The notes: generated by a model from the letters alone, not told the origin. DNA of 64,000 bases from Phoronis australis (GCA_002633005.1 NMRA01000011.1:1488093-1552092), one strand, 5' to 3'; positions 1 through 13,075 are shown, numbered from the stretch's first letter. Numbers and translations are program-made.

Positions 1-1405
1 AGATTAGTTTTTACTCAAAACTTGCACTCTCTACAAGATACTTTGTAGTATGCTATATGAAGAAGTTCATAATTCGTTCACATGTGTCATAATTGCAAAC
101 AACGTTTTCTAAAACAAAATACCCTGGCATAATTTTGCTTGGGTTTTATTGCATATGCCGTTAGCTAGTTGTTTTTTTAGTACTCAGTGTACCGGTCCGT
201 CGCCCTGAGTTCTCACATCACATCTGTTTTTTTTCCCGAAGATCCCAATTTAAAAAATGGCTGCGGGTAGAGAAATACAATAGCAAAGTTTCCAGTAAAA
301 CGCTCAATGTGCGACTCAAAAGTCCTTCGCCTTGGACTTCTCTTTTATTCTTGAGTATGTTTTGTTTTTCCCTACCCTGTACTTTTTGTGGAAAATCGCA
401 ATGCCAAGTAACAAAAATACTAGCCCTAGTAGTGATAGCAGTCACTCGGATACAATTCTTTTTAAATTATGTAGAAACGTACTACTTTCTCAAGTAGACA
501 TCTAACGCTAATGACATTGCGTAGCTCAAAAATCCATAGCTAAATTACTAACCTAGTAGCCTCTTGAGGGTTCCAGAAATAAGTTGAGTTCTCACCGAAC
601 GCGTGCTTGCATTAAATGACACGCAAATAAATCCTTGGGTCATAGTATAACAATGGAGACGACATGTACCTGCACCGTGTTATATGTAGTCCCATCCAAG
701 CATGACGTGACACGTATAGCGGCGGAATGGGGGGGGGGGCTGCATGTAAACATCCAAAAATTATCGCGAGATATAAACACCAGGTCAGATTATGGTCTCT
801 TCACATAATGCACGAGAAGCAATGACTATTCTATACTGTGTGCGTGCACATTAGAGGATTTTATTTGTGTAGCTAGTACTTATTTTTTGTTACTGTTTCA
901 CCCTCGGTTCAGTAGGCAACAATGCTGGGCATTAACTGGTTTTACGGGAACTGTGACCGGTTTGTGGTCTAAGCCTGTGACAACTAGAGATGGTTCTGTG
1001 TCTTGTGGTCTATCCCTAGTTGACACAGGTTTCGTGCTCAGACATTTTGTTTCGAGTGGAAGACTTCATTACATTCATGGCCACGTTCTTGTGAGAGGTC
1101 ACATTTTCCTGGCATGTGAAATTTTGTTCTGTAAGGTTTTTTATTTTGCGCTGGTCACATTTATGCTGATACCTGAACTTTTTGTGGTATTTTATTTTTT
1201 GAACCTCAATTTCATGGTGATATTAGTTGTTGATATTTGCATAAGCAGTAATTTCTGTAAGGAAAAGACATTCCAAATGATTTGTTTTAGCAATTGTAAA
1301 TTCTTGTTTTGGGCATTTAGAAACGTTTGAAGACACAAGAACATTTAGCAATTGGAATCCAAGTATGAGCAGCTGAAATGGCCTCAATGCTCGGGCAAAT
1401 TGTTT
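1..1405. other. Non-coding, no gene recognised
   Basis: AT-rich sequence with a run of G around 730-739. The 147-codon open frame at 887-1330 (+) has no recognisable domain and composition like its surroundings, so it is not called a gene. Confidence 0.4.
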
Positions 1406-3068
1406 TAAAGGGGAATGCCGCCCGATTTAATTAGTCTTTTTACCATCTTAATCGGTCTATATCCACATCTCCTCTTATACGGTCGACCTCACCTTGCCGA
1501 GAGGTGTCGCGTTAACCTGTGAGGAAGGTGAGAAACGACGCAGCGACGACGGTGGTTCGTCTGCAGGGTGAATGCCCCTATGCTGCAGTGCATCGTTCCC
1601 GCTTGTTCGAACTATGAAGCTGTGAAGAAAGCGGGTATATCAATTTTTTGACTTCCTCGAGAGCCCGAAATGCTTAGGAAGTGGTTCACCGTAGTGAAGA
1701 ATGAAAGGTACTGTACGCTGTTAATAGCAAGTATGATGCCGTGAAACATCTCCGTGTCTGTTGCCGGCTTTTCGTCGACAATGATTTCTCTGACGAATTC
1801 CGGTTTACCAAAGAAATATCCATACGTTCCGTTGACTGTGAATGTTCACGGCGCCTCTCTAGTATTTCTTGATCACTGTATTCCGGTTCCATCTGATAGC
1901 ATGCGAAACCTAACGATCCGACCCGTGAAGTCTTCGACGGATGAGTTCCTGACTAAGTCGGGATTGACGCCGGGCGAGTTGCCATGTAGACGTTTATTAT
2001 TCTGCGTTCTGTTCCAAAATGAATTATTCACATCCTAACCAATGCTTATATAAAATTGAAACAAAGTATGTCACATTAGATACAATTTTTCATGCCTTTG
2101 CAGTATTCGTGAGTGCAAATATTGAGAAGCCAGCAATGACCACTGCGTTACCGGCTTTTGATGCCGACAACAAAGGTAATTGACCGGGCACCGACGCCAT
2201 GTGAGCGCATGCTAATTCAGTGTTTGCTGACAGAAACCTGTTGTGAAACAATTACTCGATTTTATATGCTATAGTCGCATGTTAGGGGAATCTTTATTTA
2301 GAAATACCAGTACATTATTCAAAGCATTGTTACTGTACAACTTTTGCCCTGACGGTCTGTGGAAGGGGAACCCGACTTCGCGGCCCCCGAGAAGTAAGAA
2401 GATTTTCAGTTTCGTGGTTAATTCACATAAATATTTACGTGCACTTTATTTCTTTGGCTCACTATTATAGTCTTTTCGTGACTGGAGGTTTAGTTTCCAA
2501 CTCAAGCTGGTTTATGTTCGTGCCAGTCCCGGTGGTCGCGACGGGCCTGATCAGGTTCCGAACAACTGGCCGGAATAAGCGTTCTGTGTGTTTAGAACTC
2601 AAAAATCACAAGTCTAAACAACACAGATCTAGGTTCTCTTGTCTGTATTTCACGGAAGAATACTTCGAATTTATCTCCGAACAGATCCCAAGCTCCTGCT
2701 ACGGACCTTGGTAAATTGGCCTGCCGAACTTTGAAGGCTACGATGTGTTCAAATACCAATAAATCTGTAACAGCGAAATACAACAACACGTATTTATAAG
2801 AACTCGGTGTGTTTTTAAGGGTTTTACATTGAAGTTTGATGGTTTATTGGTGTAAAACGATGAATTCAAGCGATAACCTGACACCAGTAACCCGTGTTGT
2901 GAACTGCTGAACAGACTGCGCGTAAAACCAATGACGTCATTGGATAACTTCAACACCTCCGTCTGCCGTCAGGTGTCAGGTTATGCAATCGAACGTGCCG
3001 TTATCGAGTAGACATATTCGATCTAAGTTGATACAAAATAGGTTATTTTTGGGTGGCATTCTCCTTTA
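1406..3068 (+). mobile_element. P-element-like relic with degenerate THAP domain
   Basis: Bounded by an 18 bp inverted repeat, TAAAGGGGAATGCCGCCC at 1406-1423 and its reverse complement at 3051-3068, with two mismatches. Near the left end, plus-strand reading from 1580 gives a THAP-like finger in broken frames: a C-x4-C start (QCIVPAC), then after a frameshift LPREPEMLRKWF, then VCCRLFVDNDF at about 1755. These match the order C2, FP...W, HF..DF of THAP domains, with the His replaced. THAP is the DNA-binding domain of P-element/THAP9 transposases. The rest is too decayed or too deleted to read as a catalytic core. The flanks (aattgttt / aatgtttg) could be a worn 8 bp target duplication, but this is weak. 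Confidence 0.6.
2873..2984. repeat. 13 bp inverted repeat pair inside the P-like relic
   Basis: ATAACCTGACACC at 2873-2885 is exactly reverse-complemented at 2972-2984. It lies close to the right end of the relic and may be a subterminal inverted repeat of the transposon. Confidence 0.6.
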
Positions 3069-6000
3069 ATGTTTGTAAAATGGATATGCACATTTTGATA
3101 CGGAGGGTGATTCTTTCGACTTTTTCAACACCTTAGGTTAAAGGCAATCAATGCGTCCAATCTACTTGTTTTCTGCCTATTTTACATGTACGTTTTTATC
3201 TCACTTTACTTGTCTCGGAACATAACTTCATACATCCAAATATCAAAACCAGAAAAATTCGGGTAACTGTGAACATTAGAAACGTAAAGAATCACTGTTT
3301 TGATCCCGCGTTTACGAAATGACCTCTCCATCAAACTGTTGACCTCGTGCACTTGTAGCGTCGTGTGATCGTGCTACAATCAAGATCAGAAGGTCTGACA
3401 ATAAAATGTTTATGCTTGGCTTGGTTAAGAAAACATTTAAACATCAATCGCTGTTCATGCTACACTTTTTTGACGGATTTGTAGAGCTTGTTCAGGAATC
3501 ATAAATTTCTGTATGGAGCTAATTTAGCAACTGTTGCAAACGACATTCGTTGCAAGAAATGATACGCATGTCCTTTAACAACCTTCGTAGAAAAATTGTG
3601 TACACTGTAAATGCCTTAATGAAACGATGAAAAATTTGTTATGAAACTTCACGTTCATTCAAGCAATTTGCCTTTAAAGGGAAATGCTGCTACTTAAAAT
3701 CGTTTTTGTACAATATTGTAATTACTATCTACTCTGCAATTCATGTTGAATCTTTTTGTTGGTTTTTATCAAAACGATATCAAAGACCCAAGCAGCGCTA
3801 AGTCAAGACGAAATCCCAAACTTAGCAGTTAAGTTACCTAGGGCGGCAATCACTGCCGCTGGAGTAAACAGTGAGCTTCGTTTGGTCCATTATTTTATCA
3901 TGTGTCATTTCGAATGTTGTCTCTGCATACACAAGAACAGCAACATAAGCTTCCACCCCAAACCAATAGCTTTCAACGATGGCATTGAATGGGCCTTTAA
4001 CAGGAGTGTGTTTCGAAGGCGGAAGAATCTCTCGAAAATGTAAGAACACACGAGTGAAAGGCGAGTATACTCTGCACCTTATTAGCAAACAGCTTTAATA
4101 TAGCAGCTACTGAAGTTAGCTGGACGGTGATGTTGGAAATTTGAATTGTGGTATTTAGATCTCTATTTTCATTCCATAAACCGAGACTTTCGAGAATCTT
4201 GGTGTACGGAACGCAGCCCAGTTCTTAGCAGAAATGTAGCTGACAGGAGGTCACACAATGCAAACGCTGAGTCTGGCGACTGAATGGCTGTTGTTATGAT
4301 TTGATAATTCTTTTTCTAAGATCCTTGCTCAAGGCAAAGGAATATTGCTATAATGATTCTGGAACTATAATCGGGGATGTTTCGGTCGTTACGCACAATT
4401 ATCAGAACTGAAAAGCACAGGGAGTGAAAAACGAGAACCACGGCATTGCTCGGACAGATTGACGTTTCGTAACTGAGCCAGACGTGTCTCCGGTTTGAGG
4501 CACTGGTGTTAGAAATCGACTGAAATGATTCAAGATGCCTAGTAATTAAGAACATGCTAACTTTACCAAAACCACCAAACGTTCTTACACATCTCGTCCA
4601 ATCTGAACACACAAGCCATGAACGGGCTGATTACGTTGCACGCCGCTCAGACCTCAAAAAACTAAAATCTCCTAGTTTTGCCTCTGGTCACGCAAGACCA
4701 CGCAAAGTCACATGAGTGAAGCGGCACCCTTGCAGATTTTATATTGCACTTTTCAACTTGTTAAGGGTGAGAAGTGACTTTTTATTTACTAGAGCAGACT
4801 GTACTTCGTGCACAAGACGACCCGCCGTGATTACCCGTGACCCGCCGTGACTACCCACCTGTAGAGCCTGGTCTCAATCGTGATCCAACTGAGAACTGTA
4901 ATTTTTGTCATATTGTCATTTAAATAATTCGTATATATTGTTGTTACACAATGTTATATATTAAAATTTTCAAGTTTCTCAAATGCACCCATAACATTAG
5001 CCACTGCTTTTTTGACGCCGCCTTGAACTAGCACTACACTCTGCTCGCACCTGCCATTTTCCCGACCCTTAGCACCTCGATATCCTTGAACTATGACTCA
5101 CAGCCTTTGTTTGGTGATTTGGAATAATACCACAAAACAACTGGACAAATTTTGTTATTTTATAGCTCTGGTCAAAGCTAATAATTTCAAGAAGTCAAAA
5201 TTACCCCACCACTGAAAATGGTCTTTTTGGTGGTAACGTCGATTGTGTCCCCGTTTGGATTTGATACATTTTTATTTATATGAATGTTACACCATTGCAC
5301 CTTTGTCCGTTTTGGCATGATTTACTTACTATAAACAGCATTCGACACTTTTCAGGCGATTTCTATAAAAATACTAAAGAAATATAGCAAAATCTCAATC
5401 CAGAATTAGTGGTGCCGGGTGGGAGGGAGCAATGGGGTTTTGGAAACGCCAACCTGTTTGATTAAAGCTGTGTTCCATCACTTTTAAGATCTGATGGTCG
5501 AGACTCTCACAGATTGTAAGACCCAGCACCGTTTTATTATAACTTGCTTGCATTAGGCAGTGATATTAAATTAATGCAACCGCGATTCAGACGGTGAGAC
5601 ACACAATGTTAACATAGCCTTATCAAGTCAGCACTTCCATCTTGTGCAGCTCTTAATATGTTTTATACAAAAATCTACTGAAGTACTTCACAATACAATT
5701 CAGAGTTAGCAAAATGTGCCAAATTGACCAAAAGGGAGATTTGATATGCTGGCTACGAAATATTCAAATCTAACTCCTTTTGCATGCTTGAAGTTCTCTT
5801 AGCGAAGTTGCAGTAAAATTGATGAAGTAAAAGACTAGTCTTCTTGGAATTTATGTAGCCAAGGTTTGTAATGCGATATGAAGTCATTGTTGACAACAGG
5901 CTATATGAATCAGCTGAAGTTGTTCTCGCATCATAGCACAAAGAAAGACATCGACCCAACTAAGCGCCATGTTTGTTGCGCGTGGGGTATCGCAGGGCAT

Positions 6001-7589
6001 TCCCATTTTAAAATAATTACGCAGTTTAAAGCTTTCGTCAGAAGACAGACAACTAGCGGCGGATCAACAATTAATAAAACCCAAGGGGCGCAGAAATGTC
6101 ATGACTACCAGAAAGAAGGAAAACTGGGGGGGGGGGAATGGCGTCGAGGAGATGATTGAATTTTGGCCACCTAGGGAGTTCGTAAATTAGAGGTGTGCTT
6201 ACATTTTCTTTCTCACCACTAAAGAAAACCTTGATACGCTTTTGTTCACTTTTTATTTGTTGAGTGTCTGACGGTGCGTCAGTACTCCTCCTTTATTGGC
6301 GTACAGAAGCAATTAAACCTCTCTTCTAGAACATGTACCTTCCTTAGAAAATATGACTGATCCCGAGCTTGAACTCTGTACAATTCGGCTAAGTTAGTTA
6401 AATGTTATTCTAATTCACGTTTAACTTCTAAATCTTATAACACTGCTTACGCTGTAAGTATTGGAAGTAATGGAACAAGCACAGAGCGAACTATTCACAT
6501 CTGCAGGGGGGTGGGTGGGGGAAGCTCGAATCATGACGGCGTGGTTACTTTTGCTTTCTGAGAGTTCGAGTTCTATTTTGAAATCGATATACTGCTCTTG
6601 GAAATGACTACCAAGTCAAATCGAATAACTAATTTTAGTTACTTTTCACAAAACTTCTATGCTGATAAAAAAGCACTTTATTGAAAAATTAAGAAAAGCA
6701 AACACAACAATGCCCGAATTTCATAACTGTCATTTACGCCTTGAGTGTCTAAGTACGTCCTTCTTCATACGTCTGAGCAGACTTTTCTGAGGACACCTGC
6801 AATGTTAAAATGTAGCCTTTTAACCCACGCAACGAGCCATGGTTGTTGTCTTATTACGAATACTAACTGTATTGGAATATCCCTGCTGCGGGGCTGTAAT
6901 AGGGAGATGTGTTAATGGTCGCGCCTCATTCGCACAATGTCTGCTACTGTCCATTATTCGCGGCCACAAGACCTCATGCGTGTTTTAAACTTGTCCATAA
7001 ATTGCAAGTTCTTTCAACACCAGTTAGAGGCCCTACAATTGATACGAGGAAAATGAAATCCCTTGAGAACGTTTCAAATGAAGGTTGCTTACGCCAACAG
7101 AGAGGCCCTTCGAGGCTAATTGACTGCTTCCTGTATTTCTTCAAAAAGAATCGTAGAAATCTTTGTTATCATAAAACTCTAGGGAAAGGGACATTTTCGA
7201 TAAACAATCGAGCAGATTTCCCAAATTTGCTCTCTAAAACCAAATAAACTTGATTTTTTAGATCAATGTTGCTTAAGCGTTATTTACAGGAACCTTTGTG
7301 TCAATTTTTCACACCTTCTGGCGAAAAGATAAAAGATATGTTTTCTATGTCAACCAGCTTCAGAAAACTGTTAATTTCGACAACTCAAAATACAAAAAAT
7401 ACGATCACAGCTAAGTGAAGATCACTCTCTCATGGACATACATGTAATTCATTTGTTGTGGTCTTTAGTCTCCACAATTGCTTCTCTATGATATTTTCAA
7501 ATTCTCTTTGTTAACTCCCCACCGAGACAGGTGTAACAGAGCGATGAAATCAACTTTTTGTTGCCAGTACGTTGAATATATAATGAATA
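3069..7589. other. Non-coding, no gene recognised
   Basis: No open frame here has domain-like content. A possible lone transposon end (TTTAAAGGGAAATGCTGC at about 3674) resembles the terminus of the P-like relic, but no partner was found. A short direct duplication (acccgccgtga) lies at 4818-4850. Confidence 0.4.
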
Positions 7590-7919
7590 CCTAGGCGGAA
7601 TTAGGGTGGCAGGGGGCCCCGCCCCCCTTGGTTGCCGAAAAAAATAAAAGAGCAAGAGTGTGATGAAATATTGAGTTCATTAACTAACTTTAATAACCCC
7701 GGTAACTAACATGCGGCTGATTTAACAATGTCTGCAGTTTCAGATCGTGCGTGCGTAAGAATCGACTTGTCGTTTTATTTTATTTTATTTTTTTCCTTTT
7801 TTATTTAGTAGTCAGCGCCCCTCACAAATTCGAGACCACGCGAGCTTCCTTTGCCCTTCGCGCGGTTTGACGAGACAAGATGTTGGCTCCCCCCTTATAG
7901 TATCGTAGATCCGCCACTG
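7590..7919. mobile_element. Probable MITE with CAGTGGCGGATC-type end
   Basis: The right end reads, in reverse complement, CAGTGGCGGATCTACG followed by a G-run. The left end near 7590 (TAGGCGGAATTAGGG, then a G-run) is a worn counterpart. The same terminal motif recurs at 50242 and 55416. No target duplication is visible and the left boundary is approximate. Confidence 0.4.
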
Positions 7920-8133
7920 GAGCAGAACATAGTGAAAGGAATACCAGTGGGTCGTGAAATGTGTCAGGCACAGCCATGAGCGTATGTATGATTTCCCATC
8001 ATCACAGAAACCAATTTTAAACGACCGCGAAGCAAAGCGAAAGTAGAGAAATGGCCCAGACAGCACCATGTATTGTCTCGTTTTGACCACGAACATAATA
8101 GTCGGTGGGCCAGATCTCATAGCGTTCATCCTT

Positions 8134-11100
8134 GTGAGTACTTTGGGGGGGCAGCCTACTTTTTTCTATGTGGCTAGATAATATACCTATAAATCAAATT
8201 CCAAAAAGTTCCCACGTCTACACTTGCACATTTTTTTTAAAAAAAATGTGTTTTTGTTGCACAAAATATGATGCACATTCCTGCCTCTTGGTGGCGCTTT
8301 TTTATTGAATTGACCAATCAGAGAGCCAGATTGTATTGTTGTGCTTAGTTACTTCAGTATGGCTGCTCCCATGGAGTGTGATGCCTGTATAATTCAAGGT
8401 TTATCAAACAGCACAAAGTTGTGATGTCAGAGCCTAAAGAAGCTTAGGAAAGCTTCTTGACTAAAGCTGATGGACTGTGGAACTCTGTAGATCAGTAGAT
8501 CAAAAAGAAGAAGAGGTGTCACAAAAGTTTGTGCAGAAAACAGCTGCATGTACTGGTGTAGCCTACACAGCTACTGCTGAGTGTTGTAGACTAGAAGACC
8601 AAGTGTCAGACGAAAAAATTGAAAGGACATAGAACGGCATAGCAACGTTTCAAGGCACCAACAGTAGTACTAAACCTGAAGTTGCTGAAAGTGATACAGA
8701 TGTTATCTAAGATTTCCCAAGAAAATCAATTATACTTCCAAAATCTGAAACACCCAATTAACCTGAACAAGATAGGAACATTCTGAAACATGAGTGCATC
8801 ATTTGTTAGCAGGAAAAGTATACTATGGACCATATTTCAAGAAAGAGAAAGAAGTATAGCTTTCAAAAAACAGGTACGTGTTTTTGAAAAGTACATCTTG
8901 GTGTTTTCCATGTGTGTTTCAGTATTATCACCAGTTGTTTTTTAACTTGTTCAGCCCCTTGGCTGCCTAGGCCTTAGACAATACCTCTGACCCAGTAGAG
9001 ACGATGATCATACCATAGGTACTCCATATGCCGGATGCTTTTCGGCAAATTATGTTCCTATTAGTTTAGAAGTACGGCGTAGAGAGATGCTTCTGAGGAG
9101 GTCGTTAATGTTTTCATTTGTTCCCAGTTTAAACATTCAAATACTCCTGCAGTTCTGTTTTTCGAACACTCCATTGTTCAGTTGCCACATCGACACTGCT
9201 TGCGCTAAGGGATAATCCTATGGCATTATACTGTGAATGTGATTTTAAATCCCTTTAAGTCAAAAATTTTTGAGAAGGTTAAATGGATTAGATGGTTGCA
9301 AACAACATGCCAAAGTGGCCGTCATCCCCTGCCGTAGTCCTGGGATAGGGGGAACCTCTTCCCAATTTTTTGTATACATTAATTACTTGGGTAGCTGCAA
9401 TGATAATTAAATTAAAGTGCCTAAGTGGCCATCGTCGGCGTCGAAATTTGAGGACGATGGAAGCCACTGTCCATTTCGTCAACCGTCGATTACCTTAAGA
9501 ATAAATTGATTGACTATGGTTTGAGCATCTAATTTAAAAAAATTAAATTTCAATCACTGCACTGGTATATCAGCTGATTTATTTTCAGTTGCATCAACTA
9601 ATCTAATTATTAGACGAGATAACATTTTTAGGCTACATATCAGACGGCATGTAAATTTGTTAGGCTTGTGGTGGATCTGTTCCTGATAAGTCCCTCTGAA
9701 AAAGTTGCATGCCAACTCACTCATAGTTGAATGTTAAATTAGTGTTAACAGTTTGGGTTTTTTTTCAGTTGGACTTGTATCGCAAGCAACAGCTCAGTCC
9801 AGAGCCCTGAATATGTAAATGAAATTCAAAGATAAAGACCTTGTTTCTTAGAAGCCAAGTACCACAGATCATCATGCTATAAAAAATAGAAAGACAACGA
9901 TTGTGAATAGTGACGAATCCACAGTTTTCAGAGATGTTTTTCTACAGTTTTCTTTGGAGTTCAATGAATCAAAGCTTCTAACACAAGGAGATGTCATTTG
10001 CCTTTCAAAACTAAAGCAAGACTTTGAAGCTGTTCTTCAGAAAGCTGGTGTGCATGAAGTTATTTGGACAGGCAATCTTAAGAAATACTGTTGAAGCTAC
10101 TCACTGTTGTAGTTTGTGCCCGACTAAGAGACACGAAAGTGAATTGAGGCTAGTGTTCAATAATTCACTTGCTGACTCTAACACAGCCCATTATAACATA
10201 TTTTGAATCAAACGTTTGCCCAAATCCTGCCCGCCTCCAAATAAGGACTTAGTGTTTGACCCTTCATTGCCTGCGGGCCAAACACCAGTGTGCAGTGCTG
10301 TACCCTCTCTAATCGACCATAGTTGGCTCCTTGGCGGTGGAGCTTTGCAGTTAAAATGTATGGCAATGACAGCATCTCCATTGACAGTACTAAATGATGA
10401 ATGCTGCAAGTGCAAAAAGAACATGTGTGCTGGGAAACTGAGTTTGTGCTGCAATGCTGGGTCAAACTGTACAGAAATGTGCAGCTGTGACAACTGTAGT
10501 AACATCAGCAACACTGACTGCATAACATTGGTTATTTCTTTGACAAGTCAACCCTAAATAGACCTCCAACCCCGTAATTTCGTTTTTTTTTTGTATTAAA
10601 AAGTTAATTTTACTGTTGATTAAGTCATAGAAAGTATATACTTTGATCATTGTCAGGTATTTGTCTCATACTGCTTGATAAATGCTGTCAGAATAATCTA
10701 TTATTTTCATACAGTCTGTGTGCAGATTCACAGAGATCATTCAACTATATTGTTTTTGTACTATAACGTATTTCTGGTGTATTATGCAAACAAGCTGTAT
10801 TTTACACCATTAGTCAATGTTTTAGTCATTGAGGCACAAATTTTGCCCAGTCTCAAGTGTTTTGAGTTATTTTTGTTGCCAGGCAATGCCAGAATAACTT
10901 CCTAGTAACATTCAGACTTAGTTTGCATTTTTGCCACTAGGTGTCTCTTTAGATTTTTTAAATTTCACTGTTTACAATTAATCTACAATAGTAAAATATG
11001 TAAGGTGAGTGTAATATTGTTCAATACAATGGCACTGATGGTACCATATTACTTGTTTTTCAAAAAATTTACCAAAAGTGTTGTTTTTACAAATATAAGT

Positions 11101-11253
11101 TTTACTAAGCTCTTTGGTGATTATTAGGTAACTTCAAACTCAAATTTCTCAAAAATGTGCAACTTTATATGTGGGAACTTTTTAGATTTTGAAAACACTC
11201 TAATAAATGAATTAAGAAACACCAAAATAAAATTGCCCCCCTAAAGTACTCAC
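8134..11253 (+). mobile_element. 3.1 kb TIR element carrying a Cys-rich pseudogene
   Basis: Left arm 8134-8235 starts GTGAGTACTTTGGGGGGGCA. Right arm 11151-11253 in reverse complement starts GTGAGTACTTTAGGGGGGCA. The arms stay alignable for about 100 bp (both contain AAAAAGTTCCCAC and TTGCACATTTTT). This is the architecture of a cut-and-paste DNA transposon. The flanks show no clear target site duplication. Inside lie coding remnants on the plus strand (about 8350-10560). The transposase superfamily is not identified. Confidence 0.75.
8350..10557 (+). pseudogene. Decayed uncharacterised protein with CXC-like Cys-rich tail
   Basis: The plus strand keeps coding-like blocks broken by stops and frameshifts: an N-terminal block with CIICQQEKYTMDH near 8795-8850, a block at 9903-10094 (VFRDVFLQFSLEFNESKLL...), and a C-terminal block at 10216-10557. 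The last has W-LLGGGALQ, ASPLTVLNDEC, then a cysteine-rich run CKCKKNMCAGKLSLCC followed by CTEMCSCDNCSN. I recognise this order (GW, P-(I/V), AP-x-V-L, then CXC-like tail) from a multi-copy uncharacterised protein family in invertebrate genomes. The function is unknown; other members have a PIN/FEN-like DTDV region. It sits wholly inside the 8134-11253 inverted-repeat element. Confidence 0.55.
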
Positions 11254-11617
11254 AAAAACCATTTTCTAGAGGCCCTACAAATTCTGGCCCACCGACTATA
11301 AGACCTCGAACTCGTGACGAGTTGCAGGAGGTTCATGAATTTCGCGTGAGTCGGACAAGGAATACCACCTGTAGTATGGGTGCGAACACTGACACATGAT
11401 ATCAAACGAAACTGAATCAATACAATCAAATATGAAACATGAACGAATAGCAGTTTAAATAACACTACACAATTCTTACTTCAAAATAACGAAAGAAGCT
11501 ATTCATTCCGGCCTCTGTGACTCGAACAGTCTTATGGATTAATTACAATGGCTGCATGTGATTGCCGTCTTCAGTTCCACTGGGTCAAAGGGCTGGGATA
11601 TCTGGGTAGGTCTAGAG

Positions 11618-11734
11618 GTCAGTAAAGCTAGGACCTCGCTAAAAAGCAAGACTTCGCGAGATTACGTGAGATATTGCCGTGTATTTTGGCTAGATTTTAG
11701 CGAGGTCTTAGAGGCGGTCCTAGCGTTACTGAAC
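11618..11734. repeat. Small palindromic repeat, copy 1
   Basis: The arms GTCAGTAAAGCTAGGACC (from 11619) and, in reverse complement, TTCAGTAACGCTAGGACC (11733 downward) enclose the text GCAAGACTTCGCGAGA. A related palindrome is at 59521-59640. This is the form of a short foldback MITE. Confidence 0.5.
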
Positions 11735-12316
11735 TCCACCCTGATTGGTCTGTGAGCTAGAAGTCGTCATCAAGTAACAATCTGATGTCTTAGATGGTTG
11801 ACTCTGCGGAACCGGCATAGTCAATCAACTGCTGCCAATGCAGCGGCCTAACCGACTAGAGTAGCAGATCTCAAATGATCACATGATACATACACAAAAC
11901 GTACCGAGAGTGGCGTAGATAAAGTCATATCCCACGAAATATTTTTCCGCGTATCGACCGAGACCGAAGAAATAATGTCGAGTGAGATATTACTTCACCT
12001 ACGTCAATCGAGGTAAGTTTTGTATTTATCCCATATGCTTCGAATTCCTAGGTTTCAGTTCTTTCATTTTTTGGCAGATTTTTAAATACTCAAACCCGAA
12101 CTTGTCACGTGGTATATGAATGTACTTGTGCGATATTTATAAGTTTTCTCTAGTAAAAGAAACAGTTTTAATTGTTACGATTTTTCACTTGAAAAGAGAT
12201 AATAAGGACGAAAACAACGGTAATTGTGCATTGAACTTATAACATTTCTCGAAAGTAATTAAAGTACAACTATATTTAACAGTGTAGTTACCGAGGAATC
12301 GACGCTTGAGTTACAG

Positions 12317-12561
12317 AGGTCATCACCAAAGTTGTAGGGTCACTGAGCTCTGCATGTTATTGGCAGTAATTACTAAGGAATTACTGTACATCAAGGAGTC
12401 ATTGGCTATTCAGAACCACCATGCTGTTGATTCTCTTACTAACACACAGAGCTCAGTTAGTAAATACTGTACATCAAGGAGTCATTGGCTATTCAGAACC
12501 ACCATGTTGCTGATTCTCTAACATGCATAGCTCAGTGACCCTACAACTATGGTAATGACCT
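12317..12561. mobile_element. 245 bp MITE with 43 bp terminal inverted repeats
   Basis: The left arm 12317-12359 (starting AGGTCATCACCAAAGTTGTA) is the near-exact reverse complement of 12519-12561. The interior holds an imperfect direct duplication of about 55 bp, with copies starting near 12382 and 12465 and sharing TACTGTACATCAAGGAGTC. There is no coding content. No clear target duplication is visible. Confidence 0.8.
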
Positions 12562-12644
12562 ACTTACTTTCCCTGTATTTCTCACTCTCGTTTCACCCCA
12601 TGAATTTGACTTGAATGGTAATCAAGATTTATTGTCCTGCTGTA

Positions 12645-12690
12645 CATATCCTGATGAAGATTTATGAATAGACGAAACGTTGAGTTAACA
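12645..12690 (+). repeat. Possible retroelement tail motif
   Basis: CCTGATGAAGA followed, 11 bases later, by GACGAAACGTTGAG resembles the tail motif (TGAAGA...CGAAACGT) common at the 3' end of some invertebrate retroelement ORFs. No reverse transcriptase remains nearby. Confidence 0.25.
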
Positions 12691-13075
12691 CGAACTTTTT
12701 ATTTGTGCGGCTATTGTCGGTTTTCTAATACTTCAAACTATGTTGGGAGAGTTTGATGATCAAACCTGCTAACGACGACGAGTCGACATTGCATTACCCT
12801 TTGAACTTTCCAGGTCAGAGGGCACTGTTAAAGTAGTCCCGGAAAAAATATCACATGACCTTATTGCACTCCACTGATTCAAAGCGTATGGGATAAAGCA
12901 TTAATCTATTTAAACTAAATTAACTTTTTATGAAAGGAATTGAAAATGTGCCGGCAAGGTAAGGTAATCTCGCTTTAAAGTAAGTTTTCCTGTCTATTTG
13001 TTCAAAGAACGGTGCCCGCTTGGAGTGCCTGCTACATGACGTACCGTCAAGTCAATGCGAAAGGGGTTCTTACGT

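Noticed and set aside
3674-4087. Second P-like element starting TAAAGGGAAATGCTGC
   Set aside because: Only one end is convincing; no matching inverted end was found nearby.
11900-12910. Possible TIR pair TTTATCCCATATGC / GCGTATGGGATAAA
   Set aside because: The order of the neighbouring matching blocks is not that of terminal inverted repeats, so probably chance.
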